DNA from: JBDUDK01 sp040002995
Lineage (GTDB): Bacteria; Actinomycetota; Acidimicrobiia; Acidimicrobiales; Ilumatobacteraceae
Reading direction: 5' to 3'
NCBI GenBank assembly: GCA_040002995.1
Contig: JBDUDK010000118.1
Location: 1-12,218, forward strand
DNA: 12,218 nt
The notes under the pieces were generated by a model. That model was given only the letters and a program-made list of their open reading frames with translations. It was not told where the DNA came from and did no database searches. The position numbers and the translations under genes were made by a program. Positions 6,279 to 12,217 of the stretch are shown here, piece after piece; positions within the stretch are counted from its first letter, which is position 1, and every line of letters begins with the position of its first letter.

Positions 6279-7256
6279 GTGTGGACGGTGCTGGGCTGGG
6301 TAGTTGTAGGTGGCCTGGCCGTCCTCGCCGCGACCACGTTGCTGCACATCTCCGGATACGCCGCAGTGGCCGTGGCCCAAGATGCGTTGATCTATCTGTT
6401 GGCGTTGGCGTGGGTGGTGTTGGTCGTAGCACTCGTTGGGCAATCGTGGCTGGTCGCGGCGGCCGCTGGGGTGTTGGTGGCCTACCAGGTTGTGTTGTTG
6501 ATCCCGCGACTCGTCGCGTCGAGGGTTCCTCGGTGGGTGCGGGAAGCGCCCAGGCTCGACCTACTGGTGACCAACGTCTTCATCGACAACAAGACGCCTG
6601 AGGCCCTCGCTCGCGCCCTGCTGGCGCGCGGCGGCGACGTGATGGTCATCCTCGAGTGGAACGACGGGTTTGTGCGGGCGTTCGACGCGGCCGGCGGGCA
6701 CGACGCGTACCCCCACCGCCTCTTCGACCCCGCCGACACGTCGGACTACGCGGTGGGCATCGTCTCCAAAACACCCCTACTCGAGGAATCAGAGGTTGTG
6801 ACGCGCGGTCCCTTGAAGTTGACGCAGGCCGTCGTCGACATGGGCGGCCCGACACTCACGATCGTCGGCCTCAACCCGACGGCTGCGGTGGATCCGGGGG
6901 GGTTCGAAGAGTGGGAGGAGCAGCTCGGCGAACTGATCCGCTATGTGCCGTCCCTGGTCGGTCCGTTCGTCATCGCGGGTGACTTGAACACGACCACCTA
7001 CCGTCCGAAGATTCGCGAGCTATTGACCACCGGCCTTATCGACGCGCACGAGTCGCTCGGGCAGGGTCTGAAACCGTCGTTCAAACTCGCCGCCGACGGA
7101 GTGCTGGCGACGGCACCGGTCGTACGCCTCGATCACGTGTTCTTGAGCCACGACGTCAGGGCCATCAACGCCGAGGACCTTGCGAGCGAGGGAAGCGACC
7201 ATCTCCCGTTCGTCGTCACGCTGGCGGTGAGGCCGCCAAACCCGACTCACCGCTGA
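6279..7256 (+). CDS. membrane-anchored endonuclease/exonuclease/phosphatase (EEP) family protein
   Basis: The 325-residue product has three hydrophobic segments in its first 80 residues, then an EEP catalytic domain from about 92 to 318. Visible motifs are N99 (LLVTNVF), E126 (VILEWND), D235 and N237 (AGDLNTT), D285-H286 (RLDHVFLS) and S306-D307-H308 (GSDHLPF). These are the metal-binding and catalytic positions of the DNase I/sphingomyelinase/inositol phosphatase superfamily. The usual His in the strand before the loop (HLxxP) appears replaced: the sequence reads VGLNPTAAVDP. Proteins of this layout occur in many actinobacteria and the substrate is unknown; a phosphodiester of lipid or nucleic acid is possible. 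GTG 6279 is assigned from the leaderless-type box; there is no Shine-Dalgarno. Confidence 0.85.
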   Translation: MWTVLGWVVVGGLAVLAATTLLHISGYAAVAVAQDALIYLLALAWVVLVVALVGQSWLVAAAAGVLVAYQVVLLIPRLVASRVPRWVREAPRLDLLVTNVFIDNKTPEALARALLARGGDVMVILEWNDGFVRAFDAAGGHDAYPHRLFDPADTSDYAVGIVSKTPLLEESEVVTRGPLKLTQAVVDMGGPTLTIVGLNPTAAVDPGGFEEWEEQLGELIRYVPSLVGPFVIAGDLNTTTYRPKIRELLTTGLIDAHESLGQGLKPSFKLAADGVLATAPVVRLDHVFLSHDVRAINAEDLASEGSDHLPFVVTLAVRPPNPTHR

Positions 7257-7956
7257 TCTCAACACGCCTGCGGTTCACGACCTGCCAGACCGTCCACATC
7301 GGCGCGACGATCAGAACAATCCGCAGCCACGTGATCTGGTGTTGGGCTACGGCCAGCCACGTCATCGAGCCGATCCACAAGAACATGAACGTCAGCGAGA
7401 TGGGGCGCTGCTCGCGGACTGAGACCGGGTGGGGGAAGTCCACGTGTGACAACGTCAGCGCGCACAGCACCGCGCACACGGCGAGATTGAACCACCGGCT
7501 GGTGTCGATGAGGAACAGCGTCGGGATAATGACGTTCCACTCCGCCGGGAACCCTCGGAACCAGCCGTCGGCTGTCTCCTGATCGGTGCGCGCCATCCAC
7601 AACGCGCTGACGAACAGGATCGTGAAGCCGGTGGGAGCGATCGTGTTGTCGGGGAGCACGGTGAAGCGGTCAAGGAACGCCACCGGCACGATGATGCAGG
7701 TGAAGTAGTCGATGATCAGGTCGAGGGCGTTGCCGTCGAGCGTTGGAATGCGTTTGCGTACCTCGAGCTTGCGGGCGATCGGACCGTCGACACCGTCGAG
7801 AATCAAGGCGACAACAAGCCAGATGATCGCGGCGCGCGCATGTCCGTCGATAATCGAGTGCAGACCAAGCATGCCGACGATCACGCCGCTGGCGGTCAGC
7901 GCGTGAACGGCCCAGGCCGAGCGAACGTCGCCCGCGCTGTATTGGCTCAAGGTCAT
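7216..7956 (-). CDS. pcs: phosphatidylcholine synthase (CDP-alcohol phosphatidyltransferase family)
   Basis: The 246-residue product is a multi-pass membrane enzyme expected to join CDP-diacylglycerol and choline, giving phosphatidylcholine and CMP. The catalytic motif reads D57-G58-P-I-A61-R62, then twelve residues, G75-x3-D79-x3-D83. The 12-residue spacing differs from the 8 of ordinary CDP-alcohol phosphatidyltransferases and is the hallmark of Pcs. Further Pcs-like stretches are WAVHALTASG at the start, FRGFPAEWNVIIPTLF (134-148) and FPHPVSVREQRPISL (174-188), which recall the rhizobial enzyme. The ATG (7954-7956) overlaps the DUF1206 stop as ATGA. It is last in a three-gene operon. The last 41 bases overlap the convergent EEP gene. 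Confidence 0.88.
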   Translation of the reverse strand: MTLSQYSAGDVRSAWAVHALTASGVIVGMLGLHSIIDGHARAAIIWLVVALILDGVDGPIARKLEVRKRIPTLDGNALDLIIDYFTCIIVPVAFLDRFTVLPDNTIAPTGFTILFVSALWMARTDQETADGWFRGFPAEWNVIIPTLFLIDTSRWFNLAVCAVLCALTLSHVDFPHPVSVREQRPISLTFMFLWIGSMTWLAVAQHQITWLRIVLIVAPMWTVWQVVNRRRVEISGESGLAASPPA

Positions 7957-8810
7957 GGGGCTTGGAGGCGCTTCCGCATGAAAGTGTCGAGGCAGAAGAT
8001 TCCGTAGGCGACGAAGCCGACACCCACGACGGCGCAGAGAGCCGCACCCCACGAGTACTGCAGCAGGCGCCGGAGGGCACCATCGAGTCCGGTGGCCTCC
8101 GCCGCGTTGAAGGTCACGGCGGCGCGCACCAGAAAGAAGCCGATAATGCCCATGGCAATGCCCCGGCCTATCTCACCGATGTTGCCCAAAAGACGCGTGA
8201 TGCTCGCCCGCTCGGGTGACATGCCGCTCATGTCGACGTCCTTGGTGACTTCACCTTTCTTCGCCACCATGAGGCGGTAGATGCCGGCACCGATGACTAT
8301 GAGTCCGATGATGCCGATGAGCCAACGGCCGCCAGTGTTCTTCATGATCCCGCTGGTGATGTCGGTCACCTTCTGATTCCCGTCGGCGTTGCTCCGCGGC
8401 GAGCGCGCCAGTGAGATCGCCGTCAGCGCGAATGTGATGTAGAGGATGGCGCTCACGAGGTAGCCGACACGGGTTGCGGTGCCTTCGGCATCGGTTCTTC
8501 CCGGCAGGAAGGCCGTGGCGAGGCGCCAGGCCGCGTAGAGGAATAGGCCTATGGCGAGGAGGACAAGCAAGAGCGGACCGCCGCCCTTATGAGCGACCTC
8601 TTTGATGGCGCCCGTCGGGCTCGCTTCGTTCGAACCCGCCGTGGGTGTGGTCCAGCCCAGCGAACGGGCCACCACGAGGATTGCAAGTACTCCAGCGAGG
8701 ACGTATACGACACCCTTCGCGAACCAGCCGACCCGGCCCAGCTTCACGGCCGCCGGATGCTCGGACGCCACGCGGGCGACAGGGTTGTGAGTGGCGGATT
8801 GGAAACTCAT
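7953..8810 (-). CDS. DUF1206 integral membrane protein
   Basis: The 285-residue product has six or so membrane helices arranged as three related pairs. Each pair starts with a G-R/Y-x-x-x-x-x-G pattern: LGRVGWFAKGVVYVLAGVLA, TRVGYLVSAILYITFALTAI and IGEIGRGIAMGIIGFFLVRA. This threefold repeat is the DUF1206 signature. Function is unknown across the family. It is coupled by ATGA overlaps to both the upstream PAP2 gene and the downstream pcs gene, which hints at a role in membrane lipid handling (inference from context only). The ATG at 8810 is fixed by the overlap. Confidence 0.88.
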   Translation of the reverse strand: MSFQSATHNPVARVASEHPAAVKLGRVGWFAKGVVYVLAGVLAILVVARSLGWTTPTAGSNEASPTGAIKEVAHKGGGPLLLVLLAIGLFLYAAWRLATAFLPGRTDAEGTATRVGYLVSAILYITFALTAISLARSPRSNADGNQKVTDITSGIMKNTGGRWLIGIIGLIVIGAGIYRLMVAKKGEVTKDVDMSGMSPERASITRLLGNIGEIGRGIAMGIIGFFLVRAAVTFNAAEATGLDGALRRLLQYSWGAALCAVVGVGFVAYGIFCLDTFMRKRLQAP

Positions 8811-9640
8811 GCCGCAACCTCCGGATCGAGAGCCTGACGAGGCGTTTGGTGACGCCGGCGTTCGGCTGCTGCCTGACCAATGCGCACCGCAACAACGGCC
8901 ACGCCCAGAGCAGCGAGTCCCATCAACGCACCGGCTACGACGTCACTCGGGTGATGCATGCCGCGGTATATGCGGGCGAACCCGATCGCAGTGGCAAGAA
9001 GAACGGCGAAGGCCCACACGAGGAAGCCGGCTACGCGGGACCGCAGTCGATGGCTGATGATGAGGGCCAGTCCGCCGTACAACGCGATCGTGGCCGCGGT
9101 GTGGCCCGACGGAAAACTCGACGTCGACGGCAAGGATCCAAGCGGCTCGACGGCCGGGCGCGGCCGGCCGACGCTGTAGTTCACGGTCAAGAACGTCACC
9201 AACTCCAAGCTCAACGCCACCAACAAGATGAGCGCCTGCCAACGGTGCCGGAGCAGGAACAGGACGATCGCTGCCAACAACAGCACGACCAGGATGCCGA
9301 GTGTGTCGGCGACTCTCGTTGCGTAGCGCGTCCAGTCATTCCACGACGCGGTTCGACGGGCGACGAACCAGCGGTTGACGGACTCGTCCCAGCGGGTCAA
9401 CGCGCCGAACTGGTGAGTGATGAGGAGACCGACGCCAACGAGAACGGCGCTCATCACTGCGTACCCGATCAAGGCGATCGATCCCACGGCGACCGCGGGG
9501 TGCCAGTGACTGGCATGTTCCTCAAAACGCTCGATGGGGCCGCCGTCGTCCCTGCTGAGCGCTCGGCTTGGCCTATCGCTTAGCTCAGCGCGCCGCGAGG
9601 CAACGCCTTCGACCGCACTGTTTGTCATGTAGGTGCACAT
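8807..9640 (-). CDS. PAP2-family membrane phosphatase (lipid phosphate phosphatase type)
   Basis: The 277-residue product has a cytoplasmic N-terminus of about 48 residues and six membrane helices. The three PAP2 motifs are VGRPRP (157-162), PSGHT (177-181) and R223-I-Y-R-G-M-H229-x3-D233; H180 and H229 would be the catalytic histidines. The Lys normally opening motif 1 (K-x6-RP) is Asn154 here. Members remove phosphate from phosphatidate, phosphatidylglycerol phosphate or prenyl diphosphates. As first gene of the operon with pcs, a phospholipid-related substrate is plausible but not shown. The start is ambiguous: ATG 9640 (GGGA just upstream) or ATG 9628, four residues in. Downstream genes are linked by ATGA overlaps. 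Confidence 0.88.
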   Translation of the reverse strand: MCTYMTNSAVEGVASRRAELSDRPSRALSRDDGGPIERFEEHASHWHPAVAVGSIALIGYAVMSAVLVGVGLLITHQFGALTRWDESVNRWFVARRTASWNDWTRYATRVADTLGILVVLLLAAIVLFLLRHRWQALILLVALSLELVTFLTVNYSVGRPRPAVEPLGSLPSTSSFPSGHTAATIALYGGLALIISHRLRSRVAGFLVWAFAVLLATAIGFARIYRGMHHPSDVVAGALMGLAALGVAVVAVRIGQAAAERRRHQTPRQALDPEVAA

Positions 9641-9642
9641 TC

Positions 9643-9654
9643 CCTGAGTTCAGG
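9643..9654. promoter_or_regulatory. 12-bp inverted repeat upstream of the PAP2-DUF1206-pcs operon, possible operator
   Basis: CCTGA-GT-TCAGG is a perfect 5-bp inverted repeat directly before the first gene, and another TCAGG half-site lies 16 bases further out (9666-9670). On the minus strand a TTGACC (reading from about 9692) could serve as a -35. A regulator binding here is only a suggestion; short palindromes also occur by chance. Confidence 0.25.
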
Positions 9655-9710
9655 CAAAACAAACGTCAGGGTGTGTTTGGACTCTGGGGTCAACCGCCTT
9701 GAAAATGACT

Positions 9711-9740
9711 GCGCCACCGGGGGCGGGGTCCCGGTGGCGC
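9711..9740 (-). terminator. hairpin terminator of the secreted repeat-protein gene
   Basis: A perfect 10-bp stem GCGCCACCGG/CCGGTGGCGC with a 10-base loop sits 47 bases beyond the stop of the minus-strand gene at 9788. In that direction it is followed by AGTCATTTTC, a short T run. It separates this gene from the lipid operon promoter. Confidence 0.65.
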
Positions 9741-9787
9741 ATCAGTGAACGCGTGTCGATTTTGCGCAGAACCGCGCTGACGTTTGC

Positions 9788-10270
9788 TCAGGCGTTACTC
9801 GGAGCGACCGTGGTAGCGGGCGTCGTAGTCGGCGCGGTGGCTTGCGCAGCCGCAGACGCGGCCGCAGCCGCGTCTTCCTCTGCTTCACGCTCGGGGCTTT
9901 CGGCAGCCTCGTGCGTGGGGTCCTCATTGGATCCGCCACCGAGATGGTCGCCGTGATGTCCACCGTGGAAGTTGCCCGAGTTCTCCTCGGCTTCGCGCTC
10001 GGCGCTCTCGCCCGCTTCGTGCGTCGGGTCCTCGTTCGACGTCGCGGCACCTGCCGCAGGACCGATGGCATCGGCCGCAGGAGCGGGGGCCGCGACCGCG
10101 GCGGCGGTCGTGGGCGCGGACGCAGCGTCCGTAGACGGGGCGGCGGTCACGGCGGTGGTGTCGACAGGGGTCTCCGCGCCCGAGGTGCCCGGCAAACCGA
10201 GCGCGACGCCAACGGCGCCACCACCGATAAGAGCGGCGGAAAGACTGATCGCTGCGACGCTTTTCTTCAT
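9788..10270 (-). CDS. secreted low-complexity protein with duplicated SNEDPTHEA motif
   Basis: The 160-residue product has a signal peptide MKKSVAAISLSAALIGGGAV with likely cleavage after TSGA (about residue 32). An Ala/Pro/Thr-rich stretch (34-77) follows. Two 19-residue acidic copies of SNEDPTHEAxExxEREAEE lie at 78-96 and 114-132, separated by a Gly/His spacer (NFHGGHHGDHLGGG). An Ala/Thr tail ends in PSNA. There is no lipobox and no LPxTG anchor. The His/Asp/Glu content could bind divalent metal, or the protein may be a disordered wall-space filler; neither is shown. ATG 10270 is preferred over the long upstream extension because the signal peptide begins there and an AAGGGC site precedes it. 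No family function is recognised. Confidence 0.75.
   Translation of the reverse strand: MKKSVAAISLSAALIGGGAVGVALGLPGTSGAETPVDTTAVTAAPSTDAASAPTTAAAVAAPAPAADAIGPAAGAATSNEDPTHEAGESAEREAEENSGNFHGGHHGDHLGGGSNEDPTHEAAESPEREAEEDAAAAASAAAQATAPTTTPATTVAPSNA
9875..9931 (-). repeat. coding repeat copy 2 (SNEDPTHEAAES unit)
   Basis: This is the second of two 57-bp coding repeats in the secreted protein. It differs from the first mainly at third codon positions and at AGESA versus AAESP, so it is an old duplication kept at protein level. Confidence 0.7.
9983..10039 (-). repeat. coding repeat copy 1 (SNEDPTHEAGES unit)
   Basis: This is the first of the two 57-bp coding repeats. The NEDPTHEA core and the EREAEE end are identical in both copies, which suggests selection on these residues. 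Confidence 0.7.
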
Positions 10271-10451
10271 GTGTAAAGGCCCTTCGTGGGAGTTGGGGAG
10301 GTACTCGCCACGTGACAATCGCAATCGCATGTAAGAGGTGCGGGAGCCCGACGTCGGAATTCTGTAAGAACTCGCCGTCCGAGACACCTCGAGGGTTGGA
10401 GAGAGGGGTCGGGTACGGCCACCAGGAGTCTCAGTAAGATCGGCCAGCTAC

Positions 10452-10491
10452 GCGGGTGTAGCTCAATGGTTAGAGTTCCAGCCTTCCAAGC
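10452..10491 (+). repeat. left attachment-site copy: detached 5' half of tRNA-Gly
   Basis: These 40 bases match 12146-12185 exactly: acceptor 5' strand GCGGGTG, D arm, anticodon 5' stem, the CTTCCAA loop and the first two bases of the 3' anticodon stem. Beyond this the sequence leaves the tRNA (CGACCCGG instead of TGGCTATG), so it cannot fold as a tRNA. A TAAGAT hexamer at 10435-10440, 12 bases upstream, may be the original tRNA promoter -10. Confidence 0.8.
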
Positions 10492-10564
10492 CGACCCGGG
10501 GCCCCAGACTCGATCGTCCCGAACGTAGTTCCTCGGTTGCCATGCCTGTGGGAACATTGAATCG

Positions 10565-10765
10565 ATGCGCCTACTGATCGTTGCCGCCATGACCGTCGCC
10601 CTGCTCGCCGGCTGCGGTGCAGCCGGAGCGGACACGCCGAAGGGGGTTCCGTTCATAGACGGGTATGCGTGCCTCGGTGGGACCGGGCCCTACGACGGCA
10701 CCCGGCCGGCGCTCTGCGACGGGACGCTCGTGTCGGTAGAAACGAGTCCCGAAACGTCGGGTTAG
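10565..10765 (+). CDS. very small putative lipoprotein (66 aa)
   Basis: The product MRLLIVAAMTVALLAGCGAA has a compact lipoprotein signal with lipobox LAGC (C17). The remaining 50 or so residues (PFIDGYACLGGTGPYDGTRP, then ALCDGTLVSVETSPETSG) contain two Cys that could form a disulfide. No family is recognised. A weak GGGA at about 10550 is the only ribosome-site candidate. It lies inside the putative integrated element and ends in a hairpin terminator, which supports it as a real transcription unit. Confidence 0.55.
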   Translation: MRLLIVAAMTVALLAGCGAAGADTPKGVPFIDGYACLGGTGPYDGTRPALCDGTLVSVETSPETSG

Positions 10766-10775
10766 TTCTTTACGG
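10748..10775 (+). terminator. hairpin terminator overlapping the small lipoprotein's stop codon
   Basis: CCCGA-AACG-TCGGG (10748-10761), a 5-bp stem with a tetraloop, is followed by TTAGTTCTTTAC. The stem forms the last codons of the lipoprotein gene and the T-rich part holds its TAG stop. It is a short stem, so moderate support. Confidence 0.45.
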
Positions 10776-10831
10776 ACAACGAAGAAAGCCCGCCTCCCGG
10801 CGCCAGAGGGTGAGGCAGCCAGGAGACGGGC
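10776..10831 (-). terminator. hairpin terminator of the truncated Ala-rich gene
   Basis: On the minus strand GCCCGTCTCC (10831-10822) pairs with GGAGGCGGGC (10797-10788) through a G-U wobble, over a 24-base loop, and is followed by TTTCTTCGTTGT. The wobble makes the stem complete only in minus-strand RNA, so the direction is clear. It follows the stop at 10861 by about 30 bases. Confidence 0.6.
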
Positions 10832-10860
10832 AGTGTCCGCACTGTTCGGTGCGGGATCAG

Positions 10861-11133
10861 TTAGGCCTTGGCGGCAACGGCAGCAGCAGCGGCTTGTGCC
10901 GTGACGAGTACCTGGGCGGCAGCCACCGCAGCGGCCTTGGAAATCGTGGTCGGATCGAGGACGGCTTCTATGCGTGCGAAGGCAACAGCGTCAGCGAGGA
11001 AGTGGGCGTGCATCTCGGCCACGGCGACCCTCTGGTCGGCCGAGTACTGCCTCATCATTTCCAGCTGGGTGGTCCCCTGGGCAAGGAAGTTCTTGGCGAG
11101 GTCGGCGACGTTCTGCTCAAGGCGCCCGTAGAA
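10861..11133 (-). pseudogene. Ala-rich helical protein, apparently missing its N-terminus
   Basis: The open frame reads FYGRLEQNVADLAKNFLAQG, continues through TTQLEMMRQYSADQRVAVAE and FLADAVAFARIEAV, and ends in an Ala-rich tail. Residues before the first ATG (11058) look like good coding sequence: amphipathic helix pattern and G/C in most third positions. No ATG, GTG or TTG precedes them. The frame then runs into the hairpin after the integrase. This suggests a C-terminal fragment of a longer gene joined to foreign DNA near 11133. If ATG 11058 is used, a 65-residue protein would be made. The helical, Ala-rich makeup is somewhat like phasins, but no family is recognised. Confidence 0.5.
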
Positions 11134-11168
11134 CGGCCCCGGCCTTAGGGCCGGGCCGTGTCCGTTTT
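11133..11168. terminator. strong hairpin directly after the integrase gene, possibly bidirectional
   Basis: ACGGCCC and GGCC (left) pair with GGCC and GGGCCGT (right) around a TTAG loop, with one bulged C. On the minus strand it starts 7 bases after the integrase stop and is followed by only TTCT. On the plus strand it is followed by TCCGTTTT, a better T run. It probably stops integrase transcripts and may also block plus-strand readthrough into the integrase. Confidence 0.6.
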
Positions 11169-12072
11169 AACCCAGGAGGGTCCTCCCGATCACAGCTGCC
11201 GCCTTGGCGTCGGCTGATGGCAACCAGTGCGAGTACACGTCGAGGGTCGTGCTCGGCCTGCTATGCCCGAGACGTTGCGCCACCGTACGCACGTCGACTC
11301 CAGAGCTGATCAACACGGTGGCGTTGAAGTGTCGAAGGTCGTGCAGGCGTGCCTTCACGCCGATGCTCCGACAGAGCTTCACGTACTCGAACGAGACGGC
11401 GTTCGGTGCCCGGAGCTGACCCTTCGGTCCGCCGAACACGAACCGTCCACGCCTGGGAAGTGTCAGCATCGACTCGACACTGACCGGAGCGGCGAGCCTC
11501 CGAGGTCGGTCCGTCTTCGTCCCCTTCAGAACCGGGCCACCCTTCAGCAGGGTGACCGACGAGCGGATCGTGATCACGTCGCCACGAACGTCTTCCCACT
11601 GAAGGGCGAGCAGCTCGCCCCTCCGTGCGCCCGTCTCGACAGCAGCCGTGAGGAACACGTGCATCCATCCCGTCGGCCTGCCCGGCCAGCCCGTGGCGGC
11701 GACCAGGAGCCGACGCACGTCGACCTCGTCAGGGATCGTGACCTGAGCCGTCCCGACCCGTGGCGGCTTCACGTGCTCGAGAGGCGACCTCTCAAGCAGG
11801 CCCTCCCGCATCGCCCACTTCGACAACATCGACACGACGTTGAAGACGTGCCGGACGGTCTGCGGCCGACGGCCGCAACGGTCCATCAGGAGCATGAGTC
11901 GCTCGACGTGACCAGCCGACAGGCTGGACACCCTCACGTCGCCCAGCTCGGGCAGAACCCAGTTCCGAAGGTACGCCTCATAGTTCTCCCGGACACGCTC
12001 CGAGACCCGCACCGTCGCCAGCCAGTCGCTGGCGACATCCCTGACCATCGGGCTGAACCGTCGCAGTCTCAT
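11167..12072 (-). CDS. int: tyrosine recombinase / phage-type integrase
   Basis: The 301-residue product has a core-binding helical domain (about 8-100, ending in SMLSKWAMREGLLERSPLEH) and a catalytic domain (about 112-297). All catalytic residues are visible: R150 (ETGARRGELLALQW), K186 (LKGTKTDRPRR), H244 and R247 (LHDLRHFNA), H270 (LGHSRPSTT) and the nucleophile Y280 (LDVYSHW). It therefore looks active. It is shorter than many actinobacterial integrases and lacks an obvious N-terminal arm-binding domain. GGAGG about 10 bases before ATG 12072 supports the start. It begins 74 bases from the tRNA-Gly and is transcribed away from it. The enzyme would join attP to attB in the tRNA gene. Confidence 0.93.
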   Translation of the reverse strand: MRLRRFSPMVRDVASDWLATVRVSERVRENYEAYLRNWVLPELGDVRVSSLSAGHVERLMLLMDRCGRRPQTVRHVFNVVSMLSKWAMREGLLERSPLEHVKPPRVGTAQVTIPDEVDVRRLLVAATGWPGRPTGWMHVFLTAAVETGARRGELLALQWEDVRGDVITIRSSVTLLKGGPVLKGTKTDRPRRLAAPVSVESMLTLPRRGRFVFGGPKGQLRAPNAVSFEYVKLCRSIGVKARLHDLRHFNATVLISSGVDVRTVAQRLGHSRPSTTLDVYSHWLPSADAKAAAVIGRTLLG

Positions 12073-12145
12073 TGAGCATCGTCCTCCGTTGGGTCTGGAG
12101 TCCGTGGCCCCGGAGAACGGTTGGCTAGCGTGAAGACGTTGGTAT

Positions 12146-12217
<72 letters not shown>

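Noticed and set aside
8645..9583. 312-codon plus-strand open frame
   Set aside because: It is antisense to the PAP2 and DUF1206 genes, which have clear family motifs; its Arg/Gln/Asp-rich translation is typical of a high-GC shadow frame.
9842..10276. 144-codon plus-strand frame opposite the secreted repeat protein
   Set aside because: Its Gly/Arg-rich content mirrors the Ala/Pro-rich codons of the real gene, whose signal peptide and repeats are convincing.
10452..10525. Second functional tRNA-Gly
   Set aside because: Only the 5' half matches; the 3' anticodon stem, T arm and acceptor 3' strand are absent.
10521..10531. LexA-type SOS box (GAAC-GTA-GTTC)
   Set aside because: The spacer is 3 rather than the 4 bases expected for the actinobacterial GAAC-N4-GTTC box, and the outer bases do not match.
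11227..12075. 282-codon plus-strand open frame opposite the integrase
   Set aside because: The integrase frame has all catalytic residues; the antisense product is Arg/His/Pro-rich with no domain pattern.
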